Positions 1 through 13,222 are shown, counted from the first letter of the stretch. The stretch: DNA of 64,000 nucleotides from Membranipora membranacea (GCA_914767715.1 OU612071.1:12633493-12697492); one strand, 5' to 3'. Numbers and translations: made by a program. The notes: generated by a model not told the origin, from the sequence alone.

Positions 1-404
1 TTATACAGTGAAAAAGCTTTTTCAAAGTATTCGTAAGCAAGATCATACCATGTGGACTTGGAGTTGGGAGGCCTGTATATAAACGAGACTAAACAACTTT
101 TATTTGTACTTGTCTTTACTTTGATAGTTATAGACTCAGGCATGCTATTGTCAAAATCTGCAAGATGTTCGAATTGCACGGATTCATGTATGTAGACAAC
201 GAGACCACCACCGTAACCATATCCCCGATCTCTCCTAATCACCTGATAACCTGGCACCGCATAAATACCAACACCATCATGCTCATTCATAAATGTTTCT
301 GCTAATCCTAGAATTGCGAATTTACGTTGATGCAAAATTGATTTGATCTCCTCTATCTTGCTGGTGATTCCACGGACATACAAAAATGCAAATTCAGAAT
401 TCAT
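1..404 (-). CDS. LINE endonuclease ORF, N-terminal part (runs off the window)
   Basis: An open frame starts at an ATG (404-402) and stays open to the window edge, about 134 residues. It has the look of an APE-type endonuclease of a non-LTR retrotransposon. Near residue 30 is FAILGLAETF (the usual LxxxET metal-binding region), then YGYGGGLVVYI and, near residue 110, FIYRPPNS, a motif typical of the CR1/L2/Jockey group. The enzyme would nick genomic DNA for target-primed reverse transcription. It lies directly downstream of the ORF1 remnant on the same strand, as expected for a two-ORF LINE. The reverse transcriptase would lie beyond the left edge. The clade cannot be fixed from this fragment. 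Confidence 0.8.
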   Translation of the reverse strand, partial: MNSEFAFLYVRGITSKIEEIKSILHQRKFAILGLAETFMNEHDGVGIYAVPGYQVIRRDRGYGYGGGLVVYIHESVQFEHLADFDNSMPESITIKVKTSTNKSCLVSFIYRPPNSKSTWYDLAYEYFEKAFSLY

Positions 405-429
405 TATCTCATTTGCTCAAATTGACATT

Positions 430-1903
430 AAACACTTTGTGATTGGAGACAAATGCCATTTTTAATAGAAAAAAGAAAATCATCATGAGAATGGAACTTA
501 ATTTTGAACATTCTCATTGGTTTGCCCTCCTTAAAAATTCTTTCTGATGTAGCATGAGGTTAGAGCACTTTTATATCATTTATTACAGTGCTGTCCTCAG
601 CATCTCGTGGGACACCTTTCAACATACCAATATTTTCTGTCAGGGACCTCGGGTCGATTGTTTGGCGTATACTTGATCCACCAAATAGATCAGTGTTCCA
701 TTTGCGTAGGATGTTGTTTCTCGTTTCTTGGTGGTTGAACTGTATCATAATTTTGGGTTAGTTTGTATTGAAGTTATATCTGGTAATCTTTTCTATTATG
801 ATTGGCCCAAAGGTTTTGTTGAGGGTGCGTCTGATGGTATCTTGGTTAAAGTTGCTGTAGGTCATGGAGTCCTTCTTAATATCTATGACAAGATTGTCTA
901 TAGGGCGGAAACTGTTGTCTATTTTTTGTTCTTTTGGGGGATGTGTTCTCATGCTGGTTCGATTGCTGTTGTTCGTTGAGGAAGTTGATAGCAAATTAAG
1001 TTGCTGATGATTATAGTTAGCCCAGTGTTGTGCTGATGCTGTTTGATTGTTGGGAGAAACTTTTTCATGTGGTGAGGAATTTGAATTGCATTCCAATTTA
1101 CTTGTTAGATGTTTGTTGATGCTGGTTTCAAGTTGGTCGAATTGATGTTGTATTTGATCGGTTATTGGTTGTTGGTCAACAAGTTTCTATATTAAAGTGC
1201 TTTGTTGTTTAACTTTAATTTCTAGCTCCAAGATTTTGCTCATCATGACGCTGATGAGGCTTTGGATATTACTGCTTGATTCACATGTGTTGCCTGATGT
1301 TCTTTGATGATTGTGAGAGCTGGTGCTTTCCATGGCAACTGATGTGCTGGAGCTTTGATTGGACGTGTAGCTGTTTTCCAGACTTGGTAGTTGAACTTCT
1401 GCCGCATTCATGCCTTGCTCGGATGTAATGAATTATTTACATTTCTGTTGAATGGTGGCATTCAATGCATTTATAGTATGTTCAGGAATGTCGTTGATAT
1501 GTTTAGTGTAGTGGTCAAGGAAAATATCTTTGTCCTTAATACCATTGACAAGTATGGTAGATGTTGTATTATAAAAGTTCGCAGTGTATAAAGATTTTTT
1601 TCCTTTCTTCTTGGTTTTAAATGTGACCACTACAGCGACTACAGTTGTTTTTGTTTTATCCCGGTTGGTCTGTAAAGAGATGTAAAGTCCTTGCTCTTTT
1701 AACGAGGACTGGAAGTTAGCTTTGACAACCTCGTATGTTGCAGAATTGCACACCAGTATGATTTGAATGTTGTCAAGAGTACCTTTGATTTCGATGCTGT
1801 TGTCTTGAGTTGTTGAATCCAGCTTTTTTTGAAGTGCTCTGAGTTTGTTTAAATAATACGGCATTTCTTTTTTTGTTTTCTTGCTGATCGTCATCTTGGT
1901 CAT
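430..1903 (-). pseudogene. LINE ORF1 remnant
   Basis: Consecutive minus-strand open segments (1903-1433, 1411-1187, 1096-758, 748-560 and a short tail to about 430) appear to be one broken ORF1. The first piece is basic and contains YTANFYNTTSTILVNG followed by IFLDHYTKHI, a pattern I associate with ORF1 proteins of invertebrate CR1-like LINEs. The last piece contains ETRNNILRKWNTDLFGG and MLKGVPRDAED, which looks like the RRM-like RNA-binding part of such proteins. Stops and frame changes separate the pieces, so this copy is not functional. The endonuclease ORF follows on the same strand. The assignment rests on family patterns, not an alignment. Confidence 0.65.
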
Positions 1904-2012
1904 CTCGCTTCCGCTTTTTAGAACTTAAAGCACTGTCTTCCATATGATATCCAGTAATTATTTACAATTTTTAATCAAGAACGAGAGAATTTTTCACAAG
2001 CAGCTTGTCAGC

Positions 2013-2066
2013 ACGATGTCATGCACAACAATCACGCACAACAAATGTCACGCACAACAATACCCA
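2013..2066. repeat. Short tandem repeat (CACGCACAACA-type)
   Basis: Three imperfect copies of a unit like GTCACGCACAACA follow one another just upstream of the LINE ORF1. They may belong to the LINE 5' untranslated region. Confidence 0.5.
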
Positions 2067-2099
2067 TGATCAACATCATGGGTGGTGATTGATTGGATG

Positions 2100-3400
2100 C
2101 TGAAGGTCACCTGCTCTCCACTTATTTTTAGAGTAGCTGCCGTAAGCTCAAAGTATGGTATTGCTCTTTGCTATTTTATCAGGGACCGGAAATGATCAAC
2201 ATTGATCTATCTGTAAGTCATTGACAGGTACCTTAGAAAACTGCGTAGTTAATTGTCAACACCAGTTTAGTTAGTTATTCTGAATCATCGTTGGTACAAG
2301 GGAAAAACACAAACATTGGCGGACAGTTTGTACAAAGCAACACCGGTCTAATTAAATATGGATTGAGGCAGTTTTCACTAGATATGGATTACATTTATGT
2401 ACCAATTTTAGGTTGGTTTTATTAATGTCCACTCAGCTAGGACACAGAAATTTGTTGTGGGAGTAGAAAACATGGCATGGTGCAGTGTAAAATCTGCAAG
2501 CTGAAAAGCCTCAGAAGGAATGATGCCGATAGTACCAAAAGCACGAGGGCACCCATGAACAAGCCTCATTCAAGAGAATATGCTTAGTACAAAATTGACC
2601 AACAGTGATGAGACATTTAATGATAGTGATGGGGAGAATGCTACCTCAGGCCCACTTCTTTGGTCAAGGGGCAGAAGCAGCAGCAGTACTGGTATCACTG
2701 CTAGGTCTGGTGTTTGTCGATTTAACATGCCAAAGAATCAGTAGTTACTTTTCAAATATTATACTATGGCCATGTTCTGAGTAGCTCAAAGCCTTATTGA
2801 GGGCTCGTTGATTCTCTTCCTGGCCACATCATTAAAAACAGATATTGATACCTAAAATCAAAAGTACTAACAAAAAGAAATCGAAAATCGAAAGTAACGA
2901 CAAGGAGACATCGAAAATAAAAATCGGGCAAGAGTTGGTTAAAATCGAAGGTGTAAAATCGAAAAACCGGAGTCGGGAAAATCGATGCCAGAATCGAGGC
3001 ATCACCAGCCAATTAAAAAATCATTACAGCACTTGTGGTTTCCACTCCACACAACCGCTACAACTTCTTCGCATTGAAAAAGAATGTAGCTATAGATTCA
3101 GCTAGTCAGCTAATCTAATGGAACTCTACATTTTATACTATGACATTTGGTAAATTTAATGAGCCAATAATAAACTCATCAATTAAACGATTAAGACCAT
3201 CATCTTTAAACCAAGACTGTGGTTTGAAAAGCAATAAACCGAAGTATTACTCAAAGAACAGCTGCGGTGATACAGACAAATGAGCCTTAACATGACCCTT
3301 GTCCGTAAGACACTACCTAGACAATCCGGAGGGCAACAAAATTGCTGATATATCTGGTTTCTGTCAAGTTTCGGAATGACACAATTGTGAATTTGTTCTT
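2100..3400. other. No gene recognised
   Basis: No convincing exon is seen. Part of it (about 2845-3010) is low-complexity, built of ATCGAAAA-like words, which creates a spurious lysine-rich open frame. Confidence 0.5.
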
Positions 3401-3404
3401 GTCT

Positions 3405-3731
3405 AAATCTAAGTCGTCATTGCGGAGAGGATTACCCCTCTAGAGTCCAGGTACAGAGACCCATAGTAATCAAGCCGCACCCTATACCCTTACCCGCTAG
3501 AATTCCGTCTACTCTTTTTATCGAAGAGGCAGAGGGGGATTCATTTACTGCATGTAGGGTGTGCAAAGATACAGTGGACCTCCGGTGTTTTTTTACCCGT
3601 TTCGCAAGGACCTGGCTAGGATGAATGGTGTGCCAGTACCAAATCAGAAATGACTGCCCGCACCAGGAATTGAACCTGATCCTCTCAGATCACAAGTCCG
3701 CATCCTAACCATCAGACCACTCCTGACTCAC
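3405..3731 (-). mobile_element. tRNA-headed SINE, family 1 (copy 1)
   Basis: Read on the minus strand, the element begins GTCAGGAGTGGTCTGATGG (A-box-like) and has GGTTCAATTCC (B box) about 45 bp later, so it carries an internal RNA polymerase III promoter of tRNA type. The body of about 250 bp (GCAGTCATTTCTGATTTGG..., then the CCTCTGCCTCTTCGAT region) is shared with the plus-strand copy at 32.5 kb. It ends in a variable GATGACGAC-rich tail. Two independent insertions in opposite orientation sharing head and body show that it is a dispersed SINE. Confidence 0.85.
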
Positions 3732-3734
3732 TTT

Positions 3735-6700
3735 GTTCTTGTTTTGCATAAAATCTAAAATTATATTTCTGATAATAGATCCTTAGATGTTTTCTCAAGA
3801 AAATTGGAAAGTGATTTGAACCACGTTTTGAAGAAAAGTTAAGGCACAAAAGTTTCATCAACAGGCCTTACTTAGCTAGTGGTTGACCTTCTCACAAATA
3901 ATTATCTTTGACTTCATATGAATAGATTACCTGTTCCAGGAATAAGGGATTTCCCTTCACCAATATAGCATGAGTGATTGGGAAATTTTTAGAATCATAA
4001 CAGGGATCTCCTTGAAGTTGTCAATCATCATTAAAGTCTGTACGAGGAAGCCAACTACTCATACAGGTGCATAACACCCATTGGGTTTCAAATGGATCAG
4101 ATTATAGACTTTGAATGAATGCATTGGAGAGCTTCGAAATCCGATTGAGAACCCCTAGTATAAAATATTTCTGATTGAAACAAAATTGACCTAGCTCCAT
4201 CATGATCTTGATATTTTTTAGTGGATAACCTAATTAGCATTCAATATTTCTAAATATTTATATTTGGGGGGGGGGTAAGATGTCTTTCAACTCACAGATC
4301 ATAAAACTGAATAGGCAAATGCCAACATATATTTGTGAAAGAAAATTCATAAGTAGTAATCGATGGAAATTCCCGTACACAATTGAGAGCCGACTGACTG
4401 TCACAGTTGCTTCCAACCTGTGTATGAGTTTTTCCATGGATTATTAATAATCAAATTTCTTTCAAAAGTACATGCTGGGGTTATGCCTTTTGATTTGGCG
4501 TCGCAAAAATCTCCATAAGCCGTAGGGTTAATCCAACTTTGACACCAATTTGCCCTGAGCTGCAAATTTTGACAATGCAACAGTTTTTATCCTTGGAAGA
4601 GCAGCTTTTACTCTTAAATTGCTATCAAGCATAATTCGAAGATAATCTGTTCTTGTACCCAAGACACAGTGCTAAACAATGAGCTGTTACTTTAAGATGC
4701 GAGTTAATATAATTGGCTTTGCAGATGGAAGCCCACCTACAATCAAATTTTTATGGCCTTGATATCTGCTGAGCAAAAATCGTGGTTTGCTTGGACTGGA
4801 TCAGGTAAAGTATAAACATCAACATTTTCATAAGAGGCATGCAGGTACCGTCAATATAACTTTTGATAGCACTTCCCCTATGACAAGCATGGGAAGCATG
4901 CACAATCATAACCAGCAAAATACATTAGAATCTCATTCATGAGAATTCGAAAACTTTAAATGTCCAGTCATTTGCATATGGAAATCCCTCATAAAACATA
5001 ACCACCTTACTCGGGTTATCATTCCAGCCCAGGAATGAGAGGGAAGTCTGAGATGAGTTAATCCCTGCAATTTGAATCCAGATGTATGGTGATAATTCTC
5101 AACTGTTCCTCACAGAGGCTGCAGATTAGCTCGGCACGTTTTACCGATCAATGATTTCTCCAAAGCCTGTCTGCCGAATCGGCATTATCATTCAAGCTGA
5201 ATTATTGACCACAGATTCAACTGACACACTGCATCTCTATAGGGAGCTTGTCATTATTTTATTTCAATCATGCTAATATAATAACAAACTTAACCCATGG
5301 TTTAGTCATATTGTGATGGAACATTTAGATGTGCCACGAGCCCAGTACAGCGATGTGGAGAAGAGAAAGTGATGCTGTTGACAACATGCCTGAAACAAAC
5401 CAACTAAACCCAAAACCAATATGGCCCATATCGTAATAGGAAATCTGGTGCATCAATTTAGAGTTATAAGATATATGACAACCTTTACAGATTTTTTTTT
5501 ATTGAACAGATATGAAATGTTCTGTTGAAAGCACGGCTATATATTCATTGATTAGGTGGACATATCTGATTTCGGACAAGCGTATGGCAATTTGTGTTTG
5601 AATTACTTGAAACATCTTTGATTGGTTAAGAGTTCATAAATACCACCTCTGACCTCTTGTAAACATTCGACAAATAGCTTGCCTGAGTTTTCAAAGGTTG
5701 TCACTAGGATGTCAGTCAATTCATAACGTCAAAGCTGTCAGAAGTTCAGATATATCCAATTAAAGACACAAAGTTATGTACTGGTGTGATATCTATACTA
5801 ATAGATGTACTGTGTATTTTCAACTAACCAGTGTATTCATACCAATGGTTGAAAGTAAGTATACATCTTGTTCTGTTTGAATCGCTAACAGTAAAGACTG
5901 TTTTTCAGCTCATTTCACTGGCACTGTTTTGCCTTGGTACAGAATTTTACTCCCATCATGGTTTTCTAAGTTCCTGACCTGTTCTTTTAACCTGATGCTG
6001 GACAAGGCTTTTGTCCAGAGTTTGGTGTAATCCGACTCGTTGCAAAAAAATAATGAGCCATGGTCGGCTTATTAATTTCATAGCATAAAATACTGTCTTA
6101 CTGTTTCCATGGTAACCAAGTGGAATCCACCACAAATTGATTCCTGCACACATTAAAGGTGTAAACGTCCATTTCTTTCCGTTTTCATCAAGAGTCAAAA
6201 CTGATGTACGCCTAGAGCACTGTGTGTTTGGACCCAATTAGTGTGCAGTAAGATTCAGAATACCTGACAGCAGCAAACTCCTATGGGAAAGTTTGGATTA
6301 AATTTGGTGTGTGCAGATCATATACCAAATAATGTGTAAATATTGAGTTATGGGTGCCGCAATACCTGTGAATTCAATAATCAAGCCTGCTACCTGATTA
6401 TGATACTTATAAATTATTTCCTGTATGGCCGGTTGAGACACTTTCGCATGTAAACAATATTAGCATAATTCCCTAGCTATTAATCTGATACAGTAAAGCC
6501 TATTTTACGGGACTTAGCTTCTGTAAAGCGACAGTTTCCTTTTATTCTGGTGCTTGTTAAATCATTAATGGTATGACATGTACAATGATCCCTAATGGGT
6601 GTGTGTCGGCTAAAAATGGTCTGTGTATTAAGATTTAACCACCAAGTAAAGCCAAGCAAATATTACATGACTTAAAATGGGTTGAATGCGTGAATTTTTT

Positions 6701-7380
6701 AAAATACAGCCAACACCTGACTGCCTGGTAAACCTTTATAATTCTAATGGTTCGATCACCTTGAGATATCTTAGTCAAAGCAATTGAAGTGCATTTAGTG
6801 TTGACTTTCATTAAAACAGAGTTGATTGCAGAGCAAAGAACCAGTTAGTATTATTTTTTTAGTTAAATGCTAAATTTTGTGTGCTGAGTTTGAAGGTTTC
6901 ACTGGTGCCCATTTGTAAAAAAAGCCAGTTAGTTTACTGTGCCAATTCACACAAGATAATGATAAATAGATTGTTTCAAGCAGAATGCAAGTCATGTCAT
7001 TTGCTGAATTCTAACTGTTTAAAAATGAGAGATACCAGGAATTCTATAATAATTCCAATCAATTACCCTAATCAAAATTGATGAGCTATGGGGATCTCTC
7101 TAACCAATCAAGAGGCTTACCCATCCATTCAGAGGTGATGGCCGCATAACTATTAATGCAAACAAGCACAGTACCTGTAAATTATCATCCAAATATCAGT
7201 ACAAATTTGGTATTTGATATGGTGAGGCACACCAGGAAGAATGATTTCACAGAACAATATAAAGCATTTCTGGTTTTGTTTGGTATATAAGCCTGGATGC
7301 ATTGCTAAGACGACCAAACTGACAATATCAGTTCAAGTAACATTCAAGCAATTTCTATATAATTTTCTTCTCAAAGGTTA
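3735..7380. other. No gene recognised
   Basis: AT-rich sequence with only short open frames lacking plausible splice partners. It includes a poly-G run near 4265. Confidence 0.5.
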
Positions 7381-7389
7381 CATCCAGAA

Positions 7390-9303
7390 TGGCTATCAAG
7401 TTGGTTGTAGCAGGTAAAATATCATTCATGGTACACTTAAATTGATTGTATTTCTTCATTGATCGAGCTAATTCTACATATGTTTATTCAATACATCCCA
7501 CAAACTCTTGGAGGTCCACATTTTTATTCCTGGAAAAATCTTACCTATTTTTCTCATGTTATGTTTTATATATTGTAGTGTTTACATTAGCATAAGTCAA
7601 CTCTAGCGGAGCCCACCATGAGAAAGTGAGGGATTAATTGCGAATGGTGGTTCTGCATATTGGGAAGCTCTGATGGTTTATTTCGATATTGAGACTTATT
7701 TCGTAAGTTTACAAGGCAAATAAACTACTTTAAAGCAGTATGACTATTTTGTTTTTCCTCGGAGCATCAACGTTAATGGAAGTAATTGCCCTGTAGTACC
7801 CTGCTATAATCATATCTCTCAGGAGAAGAAAACTTATTAAGAGCATCTCTGCACCTCTACATCACTGCATTCTCATAATTCAGTACACAGAATTATATAT
7901 ATATATATATATTATATAGATTTTTTTTTGAAGAGTTGAAGTTTTAATACAATACAATACAATATTGACTTAATTGATGTAACTCATGTCGATCATTTCT
8001 ATCAATTTAGATATCTTGGGCAACATCACTGAGAGTGTTCCTGGCAACAACATCAAGAATAGAAACATACAGTCACTTTCTCAGCTTGAATCTCAAGATT
8101 GTAGGTTTAAAAAATGACAAATTAATTTTTCTTAAGACCAAACATAAGAAATATGCTCTAACACGATAAATAGGTAGTGCTTAGCTATTTTTGGTAGAAC
8201 TAATGCTCGCAGCCTCAAAGTTTAGCTATTAGTTCCTAGCGATGTCGCTGAGTGACTGTAAAATAACCAACAATTACGCTCTTTTAGCTTTATTCTTATC
8301 AGACACAATATTATTATGTGATGATAAATAGAATGCAAATGCTAAAAATGCGACTTTCCTCCTGCAACATTTCTTGAAGCTGATACTCATTTAGCTTCAT
8401 CTTTACAGGCATCAGACGTCTTAGAAGACTCATTCTACCAAATCCAGCAAGGCATAACCAGCCCAAATATTCATCTGGACCAGCTCAATCACCAAACTAT
8501 CATTGATGTAGTAGGGAAGACAATATGCAGATGGAGAAACCTTTCTTCAGACTGTGTTAGCAGCAAAGTGCTATATTTACCAATTACGAAGGTGGATATG
8601 TTAATAATCATGCATTCTCAATTTTTCATAGTCTATAATATGAAACATTGTGTCAGATATTGATTGATTGCCATTTTTCTTATCGGTTGTCATACAAATT
8701 CCCGGAAACTGATGATTGCATCCATATTTACATACTCCTTTTTAGGTACCCCTAAGATTGCTATGCAAATGCAAATGCAATGCAATGACCAATAGACTTT
8801 TCTCCAGTATTTATCTCTATCACTTTTATTTATTAAATATGTGAACAAAAAAAGAACTGTTGCAAATGATCACTCAACTAAATAATTGCAGTAGTGACCA
8901 TTTGTCAGACTGGGCGCTGTTAACAGCCAATACAAAAGCGTAGCATACTCAAACCAATGCATCCACTAATATGTCCTTATTGATAACAAAAATCTATGTT
9001 ACAACAGGTTATTTAAACCCACAAGATATATATAAATAGATATAAACATATACCCTATTATCAGTATCAGGTAGGCCAATATCCAGAAAAAAAACTATGT
9101 TTCTCTATTAATCAGTGCCTGCAGTGTTCACCACGGCACAACAGATAGTTGAACTTGTTGGCAGAAACATCACTGACTACTCTACAGCTTTTGTCTTACC
9201 AGTGTTTACAGCCAGGAAAGTACATTGCAATGATCTTCTTGTACAGTTACCTCATGACTTGTCAATAATGATTGATGAGTTCCTTACGTGTAGTAAACCA
9301 TAG
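7390..9303 (+). CDS. Tentative small multi-exon gene of unknown function
   Basis: Four exon-like pieces lie in a row. A possible first exon (7390-7416) encodes MAIKLVVAG before GTAAAA. A piece at about 8012-8100 follows a TTTAG acceptor and can read ILGNITESVPGNNIKN. A piece at about 8409-8591 follows TTTACAG and reads ASDVLEDSFYQIQQG, open for about 61 residues to GTGGAT. A last piece from about 9116 reads VPAVFTTAQQIVELVG through to a TAG ending EFLTCSKP. Each is open and has plausible splice borders, but the phases of the middle junctions do not all agree. Either borders are misplaced, alternative splicing is used, or the locus is decayed. I recognise no family. Confidence 0.3.
7893..7917. 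repeat. (AT)n microsatellite
   Basis: Alternating AT run followed shortly by a poly-T tract. Confidence 0.85.
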
Positions 9304-9731
9304 ACAATGAAATAGAATGCGGGATAGTGCACACACCCAACCTTACATTTGTACCTTGTAAAATTTAGGCCCAAAGGTATAGAAAATTAAAACTGCCTCA
9401 ATATGTTTTGGCTATTCTGTCGAGGCCATAAGTGATTTTACCATAAGCTAAAAATAGGCAATGAGGCAATGAGGCTCTATGTGCGCAGGAGCATTTGAGA
9501 TTGCTTGATATATCAACCTGGTCATGGATGGAAGAAATAAATGCTTGATCACTTCTATTGCTAGGATAAATGGTCTATAGGAGTATTACTGTGGTATGCA
9601 GAGCTGCTAAATTGATCATGAATTATATGATATGAACGCAGTGTACAGATTAATCATTACTTTGTGATTATATGAGTGAACATCTGTTTACTTAATTTTC
9701 CGATAAAAGGCCAGACCATGGAGTTGGTTAG

Positions 9732-9830
9732 CCTGTCTTGATAAGCTATGATGTGAGTGGGTTGAAGAGCCATCCCCCCCCCCCCCCCCAAACACAAAGT
9801 TTGTCAAAGACAGGCTAGACTCAGACTTGC
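9732..9830. mobile_element. Foldback element, family A (AGCCTGTCTTGACAAG ends)
   Basis: It starts TAGCCTGTCTTGATAAG and ends TTGTCAAAGACAGGCTA, its imperfect reverse complement. A run of about 14 C lies in the interior. Other copies share the same ends and a G- or C-rich centre. Confidence 0.7.
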
Positions 9831-12800
9831 TGTTTTGCAGTCAATATTTAGGTCAAAAAATAGTCTTTCTCATTTATGACTCATTACGCATTTATAATCT
9901 TTCCTCAATAAATGAGTGAATCAATGAATAAGGAATTACTTTCAACTATAATGTGAACTCTCAATGGCCTTGATGTCTTGGTACTTCCTTGTCAACAAGC
10001 AAGGCTGGAGTTAAAAAGTTAAAAACAAACAACATTATCGGAAATAAGAATATAGTTATCGCTCTAAATTGGTGATTCAAGTATGTATGATGTTTGCCAT
10101 GGGACACAATGACAACAGAGTCCAAGGACCATGATAATATTGTTACTAGACCATTTTTCATTTCCTATAAAACGGTTATTCATTAACATTCTCATTAAAA
10201 AAATAATTATAAATGACACTCAATATCTCAATAAAGAGCTAAAATTTTAATCAATTATATCAGCCATAATAAGGAAATCTATTGTCTGCCATATAGCCAC
10301 ATATATTATCATATAGACATTGATTAATAAGGTTTTACATTGTATTAAATATAATCCCTCTACACAATAGTCCCAATTTAGCTAACGAAACGTGATCACT
10401 CTCGGTAGACTGATGAAGCCATGTTGTACCAGCGGAGGTACCTGGGCATTTAGCCTGTCTTGACATGCTTTTTGTGGGGGGGGGGGGGTAGTCAATACAG
10501 GTACCTGGGTATTAGGTATTCATTCTTCCGTGCCACCATAACCATAAGGCCATATGGTCTAGCCCAAGATAGAGGTGAGAGAGACCACCCAAGCCCGAGA
10601 CTTAGGCGAGATCATGTGCGGTAACAATAGCTTAACCAAAATTTCAGTGCAAGCGTAAGAGATGTTAATCCTTATAGATTTAGGTATCAATTTCTCTTCA
10701 ATCAAAATTATAAACCTCAAAACATGACAAGTTAATGAACGTGTTATGTAAGAAACCATTTTAGTGCAAAGAAGCCTATTTGTTTTAAGAGCCCAGCTTG
10801 ATTGGAACTAAAGTTAGAGGAAATTGTGGCAACCAGAATGAAGTGGGGGCAAAGTGTAGCTTGTATTTCTCATAATGAAAGATGCTAGTCAACACAATTT
10901 GGAACCCGGAATTGGAATTGAAATTGGCGAAAGGTTGTGCAAGTTGAAAATAAGCCTAGTTTCAACGCTTAAATTTTACATCGGTCGCTGGAAGCAATGA
11001 ACTAAACCTCCAGGAAGAACAACTGCAGTCACATGACCAATTGAGGTGTGTGCAGTTGGTTCAGAGTTGTCCTCTCAAAAACACACTAAATTGGAAACAT
11101 AACTCCATGATAGCCCAAGTTCTTTTGTAGCAATTAGGGGTGGGTTACACTGAATACACTGACTCACTAGAAAATAACCGCAATTCTGTGAATATGCTTA
11201 GTGATGAGGCTTGATGGCCATGGTGTTGACACCAAATATTCTCATAACTGATGGTTTATTTCACTAAACTGAGACATGGAACTATAGAGAAGATGCTCAT
11301 TGACAGTTGAGGTGCCATCCTTTGCAGATATACAATGCTTAAACCTCAAAAATAATGCAGAGAAAAGTCATTAAAATATTAATTTTTCACTCTATAAATC
11401 CTGGAATCTCTATGCAGGACCCATAGTTGATCAATCTAAAAACATGTGGCTATGGGCTATATTGCAAAGAACATATACCTTGCAGGTAGATACATTGAAC
11501 ATTCACATTTTGATTGTAAAATGATGAAAAACTCATTAAAATCAGCATATACAAGCAAGATATGCAGAGGAATGTGTCATCTGACTCTAAATCATGGAAT
11601 GTTGGACAGGCAGTTGAAGGTATGAGTCCTGTTATCCCTTATAACCATGTTTCATCATAAACAATTACTCCTAGTGATTGCAATTTCATTTTTTACTGAT
11701 CACTCTCTAATTTCAAGTGACCATTATTTATGCATGCACATCATTTTTCAATTTTTCGGAATTAGCCAATCAGCAGCCAGCTTAACTATGAGTTGTTCTT
11801 CCTGGAGGTTTAGTTCATTGCTGGAAGTGGTGTTCCATCCCACTGATATTGGAATGCCACTATCAGTGGAATGCTACTATCAGTGGAATGCCACTGTCAG
11901 ATGACATTTTCTTAAGTAATCATCATAGAGGACATCATGTTTTATAATTACCTTAGTGTATAAGAGCAGCCATATTTTCTTCCGAATGTGCAACGATCAC
12001 TAACACAACAGGATATGGAAGTATCCTTATTTTCAAATGATTTATTATAAATAAGTGTGACAGTACAAAACTAAAGGTCAATCACATATCATATAAAGAC
12101 GCAGACCGATAAATAACTAGTCAATATTCAACAAATACATTTCTGTACCAGACCCTGGGCCGAAACCATAAAAATTGATAACCAATCATAAGCTGGATAG
12201 AACTCCCATAAAAATATGACACTTGTCAACACTAATTACCTTTGCACCTATTATCGGTGATTGGTTTCAAAAAGCGGAGAAAAACAATGAGCTTGCAAAA
12301 GTCAAAAGCTAAGACTAAGGGTGAACTCTAGGTCACCAGACATTATAACACAAATTGCACTGGTTTCTGATCATATTTTTTTCTCATAAGTTCCATTGTC
12401 ATCCACATGTTGTCAATTTGAATAGCTATGGTGATCTGTTTCGGCGTGATTATTATAGGCTTGACCTGCTTGTTGTGAGAGCTTGCTGCTTGTGCGCTGA
12501 CTTCGAATTGATGATAGGAGAACCAAGGACTTTAGAGTTATAGATATGAAATCGAATCAGGGCAATAGTGTAGTAGAGTATGCATTGAGATTTAACCCAG
12601 CATGCTGTGCAGACAGGAAATCATCATTAACCCCACATAATCTGTAAAACAAAATAAAGTAAAGTTAGTTTAAATTCAATTATTACTAAGAGCTTAAACT
12701 GAGACCCAACGGATACATACTTAGGCATTCAGTGCATGGTGACGGGTAGTTTAGGTTAAGGCTTAAACATCATAGGTTATCATTATTGAGATTTATCTAG

Positions 12801-12890
12801 ACACAGGCTATATGGTAATGGAAAATAGTAATATTGTAGTAAAAAGAGGGAATAATACACTGAGGGATTGAAAACTCTGGCTGAGATTCT
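9831..12890. other. No gene recognised; small repeats only
   Basis: A half copy of foldback family A (AGCCTGTCTTGACATG plus a G12 tract) lies at about 10452-10491. A 17-bp unit (GGAATGCTACTATCAGT) occurs three times at about 11852-11902. No coding exon is convincing. Confidence 0.55.
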
Positions 12891-13182
12891 CTACAGCTTT
12901 ACATCAGCCAGAGTGTCTTTAATGTCTTCACCTACTACTGGAGCTTGAGTATTATTGGTTATATCATCAGCTGCTGCAATGTGATGAGCTATTCCATTGG
13001 ATGAGGACTTGTTATCTTTCATCTCATTGGATGAATCGCTTAGTTTCTTGTTGAGGGCTGACTTTATAATAGGGTCCTGCGTAAACTTGAGAGCTTCAGG
13101 GAGCTCACTAAACGAGGCGTGGTGCTCTTTGTTTAACTCATTCTCCTCGTGGTACCCATCATTAACTGCTCCTACAAATAGA
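12891..13182 (-). CDS. Terminal exon of a minus-strand gene, probably the GPCR tail
   Basis: On the minus strand a clean frame of about 95 codons follows a TTACAG acceptor and ends in TAG (12893-12891). It reads VGAVNDGYHEENELNKEHH, later KLSDSSNEMKDNKSSSNG, and ends DTLADVKL. The composition (Ser, Asn, Asp, Lys, no hydrophobic stretch) suits a disordered cytoplasmic tail. It lies 1.6 kb downstream of the GPCR tail exon on the same strand. The phase does not match the donor at 14761 (phase 0 there, phase 2 or 1 here), so an exon is missing, a border is misread, or this belongs to a separate transcript. That it is coding I find likely; the link to the receptor is inference. Confidence 0.5.
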
Positions 13183-13209
13183 CTGTAACCATCAATAAAG
13201 GGTCAGCAA

Positions 13210-13222
13210 AGGTCAAAGGTCA
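13210..13222 (+). promoter_or_regulatory. DR1 nuclear-receptor-like site
   Basis: Two AGGTCA half-sites separated by one A form an exact DR1, the layout bound by RXR/HNF4/COUP-type receptors in animals. It lies just upstream (in minus-strand sense) of the terminal exon at 13182, in an intron. A 13-bp match can occur by chance. Confidence 0.3.

Noticed and set aside
2845-3105. Lysine-rich plus-strand frame
   Set aside because: Low-complexity sequence of ATCGAAAA-like words explains the composition.
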